Shown here piece by piece: positions 26,514-34,079 of a DNA stretch of 64,000 nucleotides (position 1 is the stretch's first letter; every line of letters starts with the position of its first letter). Source of the stretch: CAXSBR01 sp964236495. Lineage in GTDB: Bacteria > Actinomycetota > Actinomycetes > Mycobacteriales > Jatrophihabitantaceae. The stretch is from contig CAXSBR010000002.1 of the NCBI GenBank assembly GCA_964236495.1, positions 124,001 through 188,000 of the forward strand. Direction: 5' to 3'. Position numbers and translations under genes: made by a program. The notes under the pieces were generated by a model. That model saw nothing but the letters and a program-made list of their open reading frames with translations, had not been told where the DNA came from and did not search any database.

Positions 26514-27236
26514 CTAGCGAAGCGCCGCTCGGAGCTTCGCGAACGGTATCCAGCGCACGGGTCGCGTCTCGCGGTGCGCGATGCCACTGCGGTAGACGAT
26601 TACCGGCACTCGGTGCGTCGGGGGCAGCGGATGCTTGGCTGACGACACCCGGTACAGGCCCACGTCGGAGGACCAACAGCCGAACTGTCCCATCCCAAGC
26701 GCACTCGCGCTGGCGGGCAGGGTGGCGATCATGTTCTTACCGTTGATCGCATCGGTTGGGAAGATCTCACCGAACGCCGTGCCGTCGGCAGCCGTCGCGA
26801 TGTCGCCTTCCGAATAAGTCTGCGTGCTCGACCGGCCGTCCACACCACCGATCACATACGCCCGCAGGTGGTGCCGCGACACCGGAATTGACGTGCCGTG
26901 CAACACTTCACCGACGTCGACGGAGAACTCGGTTAGGACATAGGGGGTAGTGCCGCCCAGGGTTTCGACGACCGTCCTACCCGTGGGGCGCACGGTCCCG
27001 CGAAACCACGTGTGTGCCGCTGTTGATGAAACCTTCATCGTGCCTGCGAGCGGAAAGGCATGGGCGCAGCTTGCCGACACGGAGTTGGAGAACGGAGCCG
27101 AGCTCGGAGCGGGTGACGAGGGCGCCTTGACCAGCGACGACGACGACACCGACCGCTGCGAGCTGGTGAGAGAGCTACCGCAGGCGACTAGGGCGGCGGC
27201 AACGCCCACCGCCGTGATTCCGCGCGCAACCCGCAT
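26514..27236 (-). CDS. Lipoprotein of unknown function
   Basis: The 240-residue product has a short signal peptide with lipobox ALVACGSS (Cys19 or near), a Ser-rich linker to about residue 50 and a domain with LAGTMKVSSTAAHTWFRGTV, VVETLGGTTPYVLTEFSVDVGEVL and EGDIATAADGTAFGEIFP. It is predicted to be anchored on the outer face of the membrane. ATG 27236 is preferred to 27278 because it puts the charged n-region directly before the hydrophobic core. No relationship recognised; it is convergent with fabF. Confidence 0.7.
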   Translation of the reverse strand: MRVARGITAVGVAAALVACGSSLTSSQRSVSSSSLVKAPSSPAPSSAPFSNSVSASCAHAFPLAGTMKVSSTAAHTWFRGTVRPTGRTVVETLGGTTPYVLTEFSVDVGEVLHGTSIPVSRHHLRAYVIGGVDGRSSTQTYSEGDIATAADGTAFGEIFPTDAINGKNMIATLPASASALGMGQFGCWSSDVGLYRVSSAKHPLPPTHRVPVIVYRSGIAHRETRPVRWIPFAKLRAALR

Positions 27237-27312
27237 TGCGGTCCCCTCACCCGATCCGGTGTACCGGCCGTGCTGCACACCGTAGACGCCGCGGGCGTAC
27301 CGCAGGCAGCCT

Positions 27313-27602
27313 TCAGCTCACCTGTGTCAGAAGCGTTACCGGCGCGCCGTCGCCAGCCAGACGGTAGGGCTCCAACTCAGCGTCCCACTGCGAACCCAGC
27401 AGCTCACTGATGCCGTGGGCGTATTGGTCGGCTGTGCGGGCGCGCTCGAGCAGGCCGCGCAAGCGTTCCTCGCCGACCTCGACGTCGCCGATCATGGCAC
27501 GGTGAACCCCCGGCCGGGAACGTAGGCCAGCCGCTCCCTGTCAGCGCCAGCGGAAGCGCGCTGGCTGATCTCGGGGCTCAGCATCGGCCACGCACGCAGG
27601 GC
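27313..27602 (-). pseudogene. Decayed duplicate of the DUF3145 3' half
   Basis: This stretch aligns with codons from about 72 to the stop of the intact DUF3145 gene at 28083-28592, down to the identical QVS-stop end. LRAWPML and ERLAYVPGRGF lie in one frame, and VGEERLRGLLERARTAD through DGAPVTLLTQVS in another. A one-base loss in the GRGF-HRA region and a nearby 9-base loss break the frame, and no start region exists. It is separated from the intact gene by a toxin-antitoxin remnant. Confidence 0.85.
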
Positions 27603-27627
27603 GGTGGAAATCCGGGGCTTTCGAGCG

Positions 27628-27902
27628 TCAACACCGGCGGTAAGCGTGGGCGCGGTGGTCGATGTGGACAATCCAGATAGCGGCCGCTTGGTCGTCGATG
27701 CGGAACAGAACACGGTAGTCGCCGTTACGAGCGCTGCGTAGGTCCGCGAGTTCCCCACTGAAGACCTTGCTGAGCCGCTGCGGGTTACCGGCCAGGCGTT
27801 GGTCGACGAACGTCAACACCGCCAGCGCCACCTTTGATGGCAGCCGGGCCATGTCCCGACGAGCTGGCGGGCTCCACTCGACCTGGTAGATCAGTAGCTC
27901 AC
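27628..27902 (-). pseudogene. RelE/ParE-type toxin with frameshifted start
   Basis: The main reading (27628-27852, 74 residues from an internal ATG) has MARLPSKVALAVLTFVDQRL, FSGELADLRSARNGDYRVLFRID and VHIDHRAHAYRRC, the RelE/ParE fold end to end except its first strand. Upstream the same frame continues as LIYQVEWSPPARRD but no ATG, GTG or TTG precedes it. A GTG at 27902, one base after the antitoxin stop, reads V-S-Y and then hits TGA; adding one C at 27892-27895 would join the two frames. This is most simply a one-base deletion, so the normal toxin is not made; a shorter form from the internal ATG is possible. Confidence 0.7.
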
Positions 27903-27903
27903 T

Positions 27904-28079
27904 TCACTCCGCGGGCAGGCCGAGCTGCTTGCGCAGTTCCGAACTGCTGACGGTGTCGCCGGAACTGATGGCGACGTCTGCTTCAGCAATTGACTCCCTG
28001 ATATCAGGCCGGGACAGCCAGTACAGGGTTTCGTGCAACGACTCGAGGTCATCGTCGGCGTCCGACCTCGATAACTCCT
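27904..28079 (-). pseudogene. 5'-truncated Phd/YefM-type antitoxin
   Basis: Only the C-terminal half of a Phd/YefM antitoxin remains: DLESLHETLYWLSRPDIRES, then a C-terminal SELRKQLGLPAE. It matches the segment DLDSLEATLELLSDRG of the intact antitoxin at 52763-53044. The N-terminal DNA-binding half (LPLSEVKARLSEIADEV-like) is absent, and the upstream sequence is instead the stop codon and 3' end of the DUF3145 gene. The join lies between about 28050 and 28083. No good start codon is present at the join. Confidence 0.75.
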
Positions 28080-28082
28080 GTG

Positions 28083-28592
28083 TCAGCTGACCTGGGTCAG
28101 CAGCGTTACCGGCGCACCGTCGCCTGCCAGACGGTAGGGCTCCAGCTCGGCGTCCCACTGCGTGCCGAGCAACTCACTGATGCCGTGGGCGTAGTCGTCG
28201 GCGGTGCGGGCGCGCTCGAGCAGTCCGCGCAAGCGTTCCTCGCCGACCACCACATCGCCGTTGGCCGAGATCATCGCGCGGTGGAAACCCCGGCCGGGAA
28301 CGTAGGCGAGCCGCTCGCCGTCTGCGACGGCGGAGGAGTCCTCGGTGATCTCGAAGCGGAGCATCGGCCACGCACGCAGCGAGGCCGCCAACTTTGCAGC
28401 CGTACCCACCGGCCCGATCCAGCCGGCCTCGGTGCGCAACTGTCCGGAAGCCGCCGGCTGAGCCGTCCAGGACAACCGAGCCGGCCGCCCGAGCACACCG
28501 GCCAGCGCCCACTCCACATGTGGAGCGAGCGCAGGTGGGCAGCAGTGAATGAACACCGTGCCTCTCGACCGAACGGCCGTATGCGTCATCAT
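28083..28592 (-). CDS. DUF3145 family protein
   Basis: Conserved actinobacterial protein of unknown function, typically encoded near the fabF end of the fatty-acid cluster. The 169-residue product has GTVFIHCCPPALAPHVEWAL, LRTEAGWIGPVGTAAKLAASL, ERLAYVPGRGFHRAMISANGD and AELEPYRLAGDGAPVTLLTQVS. Start at 28592 or the next codon (two Met). The 3' half is duplicated at 27313-27602. Location just downstream of fabF on the opposite strand fits the family context. Confidence 0.88.
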   Translation of the reverse strand: MMTHTAVRSRGTVFIHCCPPALAPHVEWALAGVLGRPARLSWTAQPAASGQLRTEAGWIGPVGTAAKLAASLRAWPMLRFEITEDSSAVADGERLAYVPGRGFHRAMISANGDVVVGEERLRGLLERARTADDYAHGISELLGTQWDAELEPYRLAGDGAPVTLLTQVS

Positions 28593-28817
28593 CTCGCCAG
28601 CACCTCCAGAACCGGACTTTGCCTTCCCCAGCCAAGTCAGGTTCTGTGTGGCGTCGCGATGACGACGTAATGGATCTTAGTGTGACGCAAGTTGACTAGT
28701 GAAACTGTAGAGGCGTGCGGTGCCTGAAGGCAACCGAGGGATGTCCGAGCGCAGATAAACTGTGACAAACTCGCGGTGACGTTGCCCGACCGCGCATTGA
28801 TAATGCATTCTTAAGGT

Positions 28818-28849
28818 GTCCCGACACCTCCCCCCGTGGGTGTCGGGAC
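28818..28849. terminator. 11-bp perfect hairpin, probable bidirectional terminator
   Basis: GTCCCGACACC at 28818-28828 pairs exactly with GGTGTCGGGAC at 28839-28849 around a C-rich 10-nt loop. On the plus strand CTTCTTGTT follows; on the minus strand it lies 26 bp past the MFS gene stop. It is placed to end transcription of the MFS gene. Confidence 0.65.
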
Positions 28850-28874
28850 CTTCTTGTTCCGGCCCGGCCAACGG

Positions 28875-30146
28875 TTAGTGGCCCGTAACAGCGAGCCGGG
28901 ACGCGTCTGGCCCGCCGACGGCGCCGTTGTCCGGCTCGCCGTCCTGCTCGAGCCTGGTCAATGTCCACGCGCTGCGCGATCCCAGCACCGACGCAGTTGC
29001 CACCGCGGCGAGAAGGCCGCCACCGACCAACAGCCTTCCAGCACCCACCTTGTCGGCGATGGTTCCTGAGACGATGTAGCCCAGCGGCAGCAGCGCCAGT
29101 GAACCCATCCAGTCCCAGGCCGATACCCGCGACAGCAGGTGGCCTGGCACTCGGGTGGCCAGCGCGGTCTCCCACCAGACCAGGTAGCACCCGAACCCCA
29201 GGCCGCCCACTGCCATCGATACGTATGCCGCAATCACGCTGAAGCCGGTGCCGTAGACGGCAATCGCAAGCGACCAGGGCACCGCACCGAACAAGCCGAC
29301 CCGAATCGGATGGCGCGGGCGCCAGCGCGCCGCGACCACGGCACCGGACACCGTGCCGACGCCGAAGGCGGCATTGGTCCAACCGAACACCGCCGCACTG
29401 CCGTACTGCTCGCGGGCCACCGTCGCACCGACGACGTAGAAGGGCGCCAGCGCGGTGAACAGCGAGATCGAGATACCCACGATCGTCCACATCACCCACG
29501 GCCGTTGCCGCACCGCTTGCCAGCCCTGCGCCAGGTCTTGCAGCACGGTGCCCGATTGCACCTCGGTGCCGCGCGGGCGAGGCCGGACGCGGAACAGGAG
29601 CGCAGCCGAGATCAGGAAGGTGACCGCGTCGATGGCGAACGCGACCGAGCCACCCACGCCGAGCACCAGCAGCGTAGCCAGCGCCGGACTCGCCATCTCG
29701 GCGATCTCGCTGCTCAGCCCGCCCAGTGCCTGCGCCCGTTGGATGTCACGCTCGGGCACGGTCTGCGGCACCAGCCCGGTGTACGCGGGACGGAAGAACG
29801 CCTCGGCAGCACCGTAGAACAGTCCGATGACGACCATGTGCCAGATGCGGACGGTTCCGGTGGCGATCAGGACGGCAAGCGTGCCGTGCAGCAGCGCGCG
29901 GACCAGATCGGAGGTGAGCATGACTAGCTGGCGAGGCAGCCGATCAGCGACGACGCCGCCCAGCAGCAGGAACACCACCATCGGCAGCGCGTACGCCGCC
30001 AGCACCAGCGCCACATCACTGGGGTGGTGGGTGAGACCAGTGACGTACAGGCCGATAGCGACGACCACCAGAGCGTCACCGATGACGCTCACCGACTGGC
30101 TCAGCCAGAGCAGCCGGAAATCCCGGAAGCGCAAGGCTCGGAACAT
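28875..30146 (-). CDS. MFS transporter (multidrug exporter type)
   Basis: Proton-driven membrane exporter. The 423-residue protein has about twelve hydrophobic segments beginning with FRDFRLLWLSQSVSVIGDALV, the typical start of the MFS_3 (macrolide/enterobactin exporter) group. The motif-A region between segments 2 and 3 reads LLGGVVADRLPRQLVML, matching G-x3-D-R-x2-R. The tail ends in a polar cytoplasmic stretch. ATG 30146 is chosen; the longer reading adds only Arg-rich sequence. Substrate unknown; no regulator adjacent. Confidence 0.88.
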   Translation of the reverse strand: MFRALRFRDFRLLWLSQSVSVIGDALVVVAIGLYVTGLTHHPSDVALVLAAYALPMVVFLLLGGVVADRLPRQLVMLTSDLVRALLHGTLAVLIATGTVRIWHMVVIGLFYGAAEAFFRPAYTGLVPQTVPERDIQRAQALGGLSSEIAEMASPALATLLVLGVGGSVAFAIDAVTFLISAALLFRVRPRPRGTEVQSGTVLQDLAQGWQAVRQRPWVMWTIVGISISLFTALAPFYVVGATVAREQYGSAAVFGWTNAAFGVGTVSGAVVAARWRPRHPIRVGLFGAVPWSLAIAVYGTGFSVIAAYVSMAVGGLGFGCYLVWWETALATRVPGHLLSRVSAWDWMGSLALLPLGYIVSGTIADKVGAGRLLVGGGLLAAVATASVLGSRSAWTLTRLEQDGEPDNGAVGGPDASRLAVTGH

Positions 30147-30268
30147 GACTCGACGGTAGCGGCGTCGGCCAACTCTTTTCCCCGGTCCTTGCGCGCCAGG
30201 ACGCGCGAGAACGCTCGGGACCGAACGCTCGGGACAGCAGCGCCCTCTGGACAGGGCGCGGCTCTGCC

Positions 30269-31123
30269 ATGCTGGATCGCGTGTCGACACCTGCCGGTAC
30301 CGCGTCTCGTCCGAACCGGAGCCGGGCCGGCCGCTTAATTGCCATGGCGCTCGCGCTGTTGGCGCTGGCGTGGCTGGTCAATCCAGCTCGTATTGCACCG
30401 CTCTACGACGGGCTCGGCTTCCCCGACGAGGCCTACCGCTTCGTCGCGCCGCCGGCCGGATACCGCAGCACCGCGCCGCCGTCGGCGGCGACGCTGACCG
30501 CCGCCCTGGCCGGCAAACGCGGCAGCATCTTTGATATCGCGAGCAAAGAGGTGGGTCCGCAGGTCGAACTGTTCGTCAAGGGCAGCAGCATCGCCGCGCC
30601 GGCCAGCGCGACGGTGACCATCAATGCGGTCGCCGCACGCAGCCCGGCGACACCCACCGACGGCGCTGTGTGGGGAAACGTCTACCGCGTGAGCGCGCGC
30701 TCGGCAGGTAAGGCGGTGCGGTTGAACGCCGACCCGGCCACGAACTCCATCCGGCTCCGTACACCTACCGCACCGCCGCCGACGGCCACTATCGCCTACC
30801 TCGACGGCTCGACTTCCACCGGGTCGACTTGGCGGCGTCTGAAGACCGAGCGCATCGGTAACGACATCTGGGCGGCGCCGCTGGTGGGATCCGGCTACTA
30901 CGCGGCCCTGGCGCCAGGCGACCAACTCCACTACCAGGGACAGTCCACGCCGGAGGCAGCGAAGCCGACGTCTGGAGGCGGCGGGGTCGGCGTGCTGGCG
31001 TGGATCGCCGGTGCCGGTGTGGTGCTGCTTGCCGCGATGTCCTACGCCGTGCGCCGGGCGCGCGCGGCGCACGGGACTTCCAGATGGGACCACTTCGCAT
31101 GGCTAGCTGCGCCACGCCGGTGA
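30269..31123 (+). CDS. Membrane-anchored protein of unknown function
   Basis: The 284-residue product has a transmembrane helix near the N-terminus (LIAMALALLALAWLV), an external domain rich in Ala, Thr and Pro containing AYRFVAPPAGYRS and VGPQVELFVKG, and a second helix near the C-terminus (VLAWIAGAGVVLLAAMSYAV) followed by a short basic tail. No motif or family recognised. A GTG at 30281 is an alternative start. Divergent from the MFS gene with 122 bp between starts. Confidence 0.65.
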   Translation: MLDRVSTPAGTASRPNRSRAGRLIAMALALLALAWLVNPARIAPLYDGLGFPDEAYRFVAPPAGYRSTAPPSAATLTAALAGKRGSIFDIASKEVGPQVELFVKGSSIAAPASATVTINAVAARSPATPTDGAVWGNVYRVSARSAGKAVRLNADPATNSIRLRTPTAPPPTATIAYLDGSTSTGSTWRRLKTERIGNDIWAAPLVGSGYYAALAPGDQLHYQGQSTPEAAKPTSGGGGVGVLAWIAGAGVVLLAAMSYAVRRARAAHGTSRWDHFAWLAAPRR

Positions 31124-31156
31124 CAGCGTCTCGCGGCATCAGCCCGAGCAGTCACG

Positions 31157-31396
31157 TCAAAGGCGAGGATCCAACGGCGGATTGGGCTCCACGTAGGTAG
31201 CTCCGTCGGGCCGATACGTGACGTCGGTCCGGCGGCGGGAGGTGGCGAACCCGACCGACAGCGCCAGCCAGACAAGGCCCACGATCATCAGGATGACGCC
31301 GATGACGTCGAGGTTGAGCCCGCTGATGTTTCCGGTAACGCCGAAGCGCAATATCGCGCCCAGGGTGATCAGCACGAGGCATCGGCCTACCTGCAT
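31157..31396 (-). CDS. DUF6458-type two-helix membrane protein
   Basis: A 79-residue protein with two transmembrane segments (RCLVLITLGAILRFGV and NLDVIGVILMIVGLVWLALSVGF) joined by NISGLNLD, and a charged cytoplasmic tail. Small proteins with LxxIGxILxFxV, a DVxGLxL turn and VIGVILMIVG are common in actinobacteria, and I associate them with DUF6458. Role unknown. It lies convergent to the preceding membrane protein gene. Confidence 0.75.
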   Translation of the reverse strand: MQVGRCLVLITLGAILRFGVTGNISGLNLDVIGVILMIVGLVWLALSVGFATSRRRTDVTYRPDGATYVEPNPPLDPRL

Positions 31397-31700
31397 TGGT
31401 CCCCCTTCCGGCGCTGCGTCCTGGTCACCATCGCCGCGAACGCCGACCGCTTACAGTTCGTAGCGATGCCACTGATCCTGACGGCGCTCACGTGCTGATT
31501 CGAGCCCATTGTGCCCTGTCGATCACACGCGCCACAGGTCCACGCCCACACCGTGACACGAATGCGCACCGACGCCGGGTTGCAACACCGCCGGGATACG
31601 ACGACGGGTGCAGCGGCTGATCGCCGCCACACCCGTCGTGTCACACTGTGCTCCGGTCCCACCGGCTGGAAGCTCGCCGGTTGCCTACCGGGCGAAGCGC
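31397..31700. other. Intergenic stretch without recognised gene
   Basis: About 300 bp between the DUF6458 and DUF3618 genes. Short readings in several frames show no family features or good ribosome-binding sites. No strong hairpin found by eye. Confidence 0.4.
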
Positions 31701-32390
31701 TCAGCTGGAGGGCTTGGCCTCGGACTGAACGGTGTCCTTGGCGTCCTGCGCCTGGCCCTTGACGTCCTGCGCAGCCGACGTGCCCTCGTCCTTGACGGTG
31801 GCGGCGGCGTCGGTGGCACTGGCCTTGACCGACTCCACGGCCTGCTGTGCGGGCTCCTTCAGGTGATCGGCAACCTCCTTGGCGGCGTCGGTCACCTTCT
31901 CCTGCAGCGGCGCGGCGTTGTCCTTGACCTTGATCGCGGCCTGCTTCTCCCGCTCGGTGGCCGGCAGCAACGAGCCAGCCAGCCATCCGACACCCAGCGC
32001 GATGAGGCCGGCGGCCAGCGGATTGCCGCTGGCACGGTCCTTGACCGCCTGCGGTGCTCCACTGACGGTGTCGCCGACGGAGGACAGGGCTGAGCCGGTC
32101 GAGTCGCCGGCGTTGGACTTGGCGTCCGACGCTGCACCCAGCACGTTGGACTTGGCATCCGACGCTGCGCCGAACACGTTGGACGTGGCGTCCGAGGCCG
32201 AGCCCATTACGTTCGAGGCAGTGCCCATGACCTTGTCCTTGACACCTGCCACCGACAACTTGACCTTGTCGGCCTGCCGCTTGGCCACGTTGGCGGGGTT
32301 GACCGCGTCGGCGAGTTGGTTGACGTCAGAACTTAGGTTGCTGCGCGTGTCCTCGATTTGGGCACGGATCGCATCTGGATCGTTGCTCAT
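31701..32390 (-). CDS. DUF3618-type amphipathic envelope protein
   Basis: Third gene of a three-gene operon. The 229-residue product opens with DPDAIRAQIEDTRSNLSSDVNQLADAVNP, the DUF3618 signature. A long Ala/Ser/Asp/Lys-rich middle has 11-residue-like repeats (ASDAKSNVLGAASDAKSNA) similar to LEA-type amphipathic helices. One transmembrane segment lies near residue 140 (PLAAGLIALGVGWLAGSLL), and the tail is a second helical, charged region. Start ATG 32390 overlaps the stop of the holin-like gene as ATGA. It is likely membrane-attached and stress-related by family association. Confidence 0.85.
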   Translation of the reverse strand: MSNDPDAIRAQIEDTRSNLSSDVNQLADAVNPANVAKRQADKVKLSVAGVKDKVMGTASNVMGSASDATSNVFGAASDAKSNVLGAASDAKSNAGDSTGSALSSVGDTVSGAPQAVKDRASGNPLAAGLIALGVGWLAGSLLPATEREKQAAIKVKDNAAPLQEKVTDAAKEVADHLKEPAQQAVESVKASATDAAATVKDEGTSAAQDVKGQAQDAKDTVQSEAKPSS

Positions 32391-32908
32391 GCTGTCTCCT
32401 CGTTTCCACGAACGGCGTCGGGGATCTTCTTGACGGTCGCAGCGGTCTGCGGCAGTCCCTTGGCTTTCTTGAGCTGTGCCCGGCCCATAGCGGCCAGCAC
32501 GCCGGCAGCGATCGCCCACAGAAGGGCGACAATGAGCGCCGACCAGCCGTGTCCCATGCTGTCGCCCAACGCCCACCACAAAGCGATGGACAGGAACAGC
32601 AGTACGAAGTGACCGGCCAGCCCGGCGCCGCCGAGCATTCCGGCGCCCTTGCTGACGCGCCCGACCGTCTGCTGGAGCTCGGCCTTGGCCAGCTCCACTT
32701 CCTGGCGGATCAGGGTGGAGACGTCGCGGCTGATGTCGCCGAACAGTTCGCCGACCGAAGGTCGTGAGTCGGTGTCACCGGAGGACGCGGCGGCGCCGAT
32801 GCTCGACGCCCCGCCCGAACCACTGGCACCGGCATAGCCGCCGCTGGTAGCCCCGGTCGAATAGCTGTGTGCGCCCGATCCGCTGTCAGGCTGGATCGGC
32901 GTGCTCAC
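32387..32908 (-). CDS. Phage holin family (YqjE-like) membrane protein
   Basis: The 173-residue product has a Gly/Ser-rich N-terminus, then SVGELFGDISRDVSTLIRQEVELAKAEL, the signature of the putative actinobacterial holin superfamily (Pfam Phage_holin_3_6), and two transmembrane helices (GLAGHFVLLFLSIALWWALG and ALIVALLWAIAAGVLAAMG). The C-terminus KKIPDAVRGNEETA is charged. Despite the name these are host membrane proteins found beside DUF3618. Both ends overlap neighbours by 4 nt, indicating coupled translation. Confidence 0.88.
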   Translation of the reverse strand: MSTPIQPDSGSGAHSYSTGATSGGYAGASGSGGASSIGAAASSGDTDSRPSVGELFGDISRDVSTLIRQEVELAKAELQQTVGRVSKGAGMLGGAGLAGHFVLLFLSIALWWALGDSMGHGWSALIVALLWAIAAGVLAAMGRAQLKKAKGLPQTAATVKKIPDAVRGNEETA

Positions 32909-33798
32909 TTGGCCTGCTTGCCGTAGTACTGGCCCGCGCTGGCGTCAGGCTGGTCGATGACCAGCGAGCCGGGCTCAGACTGGCCGTAGCCCGTCGTCGG
33001 CTGCGAGTATCCGGTTGCCGGCTGCGAGTAACCCGGAGTCGACTGCGAGTAGTTCGGCACCGGGGGGGTGTAGCCGGCAGCGGGCGTCGAGTACGGCGCG
33101 GGAGACGGGCTCGTAGCGTGCGACTCGTCCTGCTTGGCAGCGACGAGGCCGCGGGTCATGCGTCCGCCCGCCAGGCCGAGACCGGCGGCCAGCAGCAGGA
33201 ACGCACCCGGGCGCTGGCGAGCGAAGTGCTGCACTTCGGCGACGACCTGAGCCGGCTCGCGGTTCTCCAGCCAGCCCGCGATCAGCTGGGTACGGTCGGC
33301 TGCCTGGCGAACGAGGTCGCTGGCCGGACCGGGCTTGTCCGAGCTGCTGCCCATCGAGTGCAGTTCCTCGCCCAGCGCGCGGACGCCGGCGGCGAGGCGC
33401 TGCTGCTGCGTAGCTGCCTGCGTCGACAGTTCGGTGCGGCCCTGGTGGATCAGGTCCTTGGCCTGCCCAGCGGCTTCGGATGCGACGTTGGCTGCCTGCT
33501 CCTTGGCGACACCGGCGACCTGCTGGCCCGCCTGTGCTGCACCCTGGCCGACGTTGGCGGCCTGGTCCTTGGCCGTAGCCGCGGTGTCCTTCGCCTTCTG
33601 CGCGGCACCACCTGAGGATGAGTCGGTGGACGAGGAATCGCTGGAGTAACCGGTGGCGCCTGACTGCTGGTAGGCACCGGGCGTCGCACTGCTGGCGTAG
33701 TACGCCGGCTGGGAGAAGCTTTCGTCGGTTCCGTAACCGACTTCGCCGCCGCTGTTGCCGGCGTCGGAGCCGGACGGGGTGGAAGAGCTGTGGGTCAT
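32905..33798 (-). CDS. Ala/Gln-rich repeat protein, first gene of envelope operon
   Basis: The 297-residue product has a low-complexity N-terminus rich in Ser, Gly and Tyr, then a KAKDTAATAKDQAANVG amphipathic repeat region (about 65-115) like LEA proteins, then LIAGWLENREPAQVVAEVQHFARQRPGAFLLLAAGLGLAGGRMTRGLVAA. That last block, a helix-turn plus one membrane helix, recurs in actinobacterial proteins next to holin/DUF3618 genes. The C-terminus has a Gln/Tyr/Pro repeat (PNYSQSTPGYSQPATGYSQP). Its stop overlaps the holin-like start. Confidence 0.8.
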   Translation of the reverse strand: MTHSSSTPSGSDAGNSGGEVGYGTDESFSQPAYYASSATPGAYQQSGATGYSSDSSSTDSSSGGAAQKAKDTAATAKDQAANVGQGAAQAGQQVAGVAKEQAANVASEAAGQAKDLIHQGRTELSTQAATQQQRLAAGVRALGEELHSMGSSSDKPGPASDLVRQAADRTQLIAGWLENREPAQVVAEVQHFARQRPGAFLLLAAGLGLAGGRMTRGLVAAKQDESHATSPSPAPYSTPAAGYTPPVPNYSQSTPGYSQPATGYSQPTTGYGQSEPGSLVIDQPDASAGQYYGKQAK

Positions 33799-34079
33799 GT
33801 CAATCCTTTCATCGGGGAGAACCGTCCGTGGGATCGAAGGATTCGACGGACACGCTTCGTTGGGTGCTGATCATGCGATGCCGCAACAGGCCAGCGGTAC
33901 CCGTCCACAGGCAGTCGCTGATCACGGTCAGATCACTCATCGCCGAAGCGGGAATGTCCGGGCTCTGGTTGTACCCGTCACTTAGCTCGAAGTCTCATTC
34001 TAGGGGTTGTCGATAAACTTAGGCCGACACATCGCCCGGTTGCAACGCGATGTTTTCCCGTCGGCGTTGCGCAAGGCGC

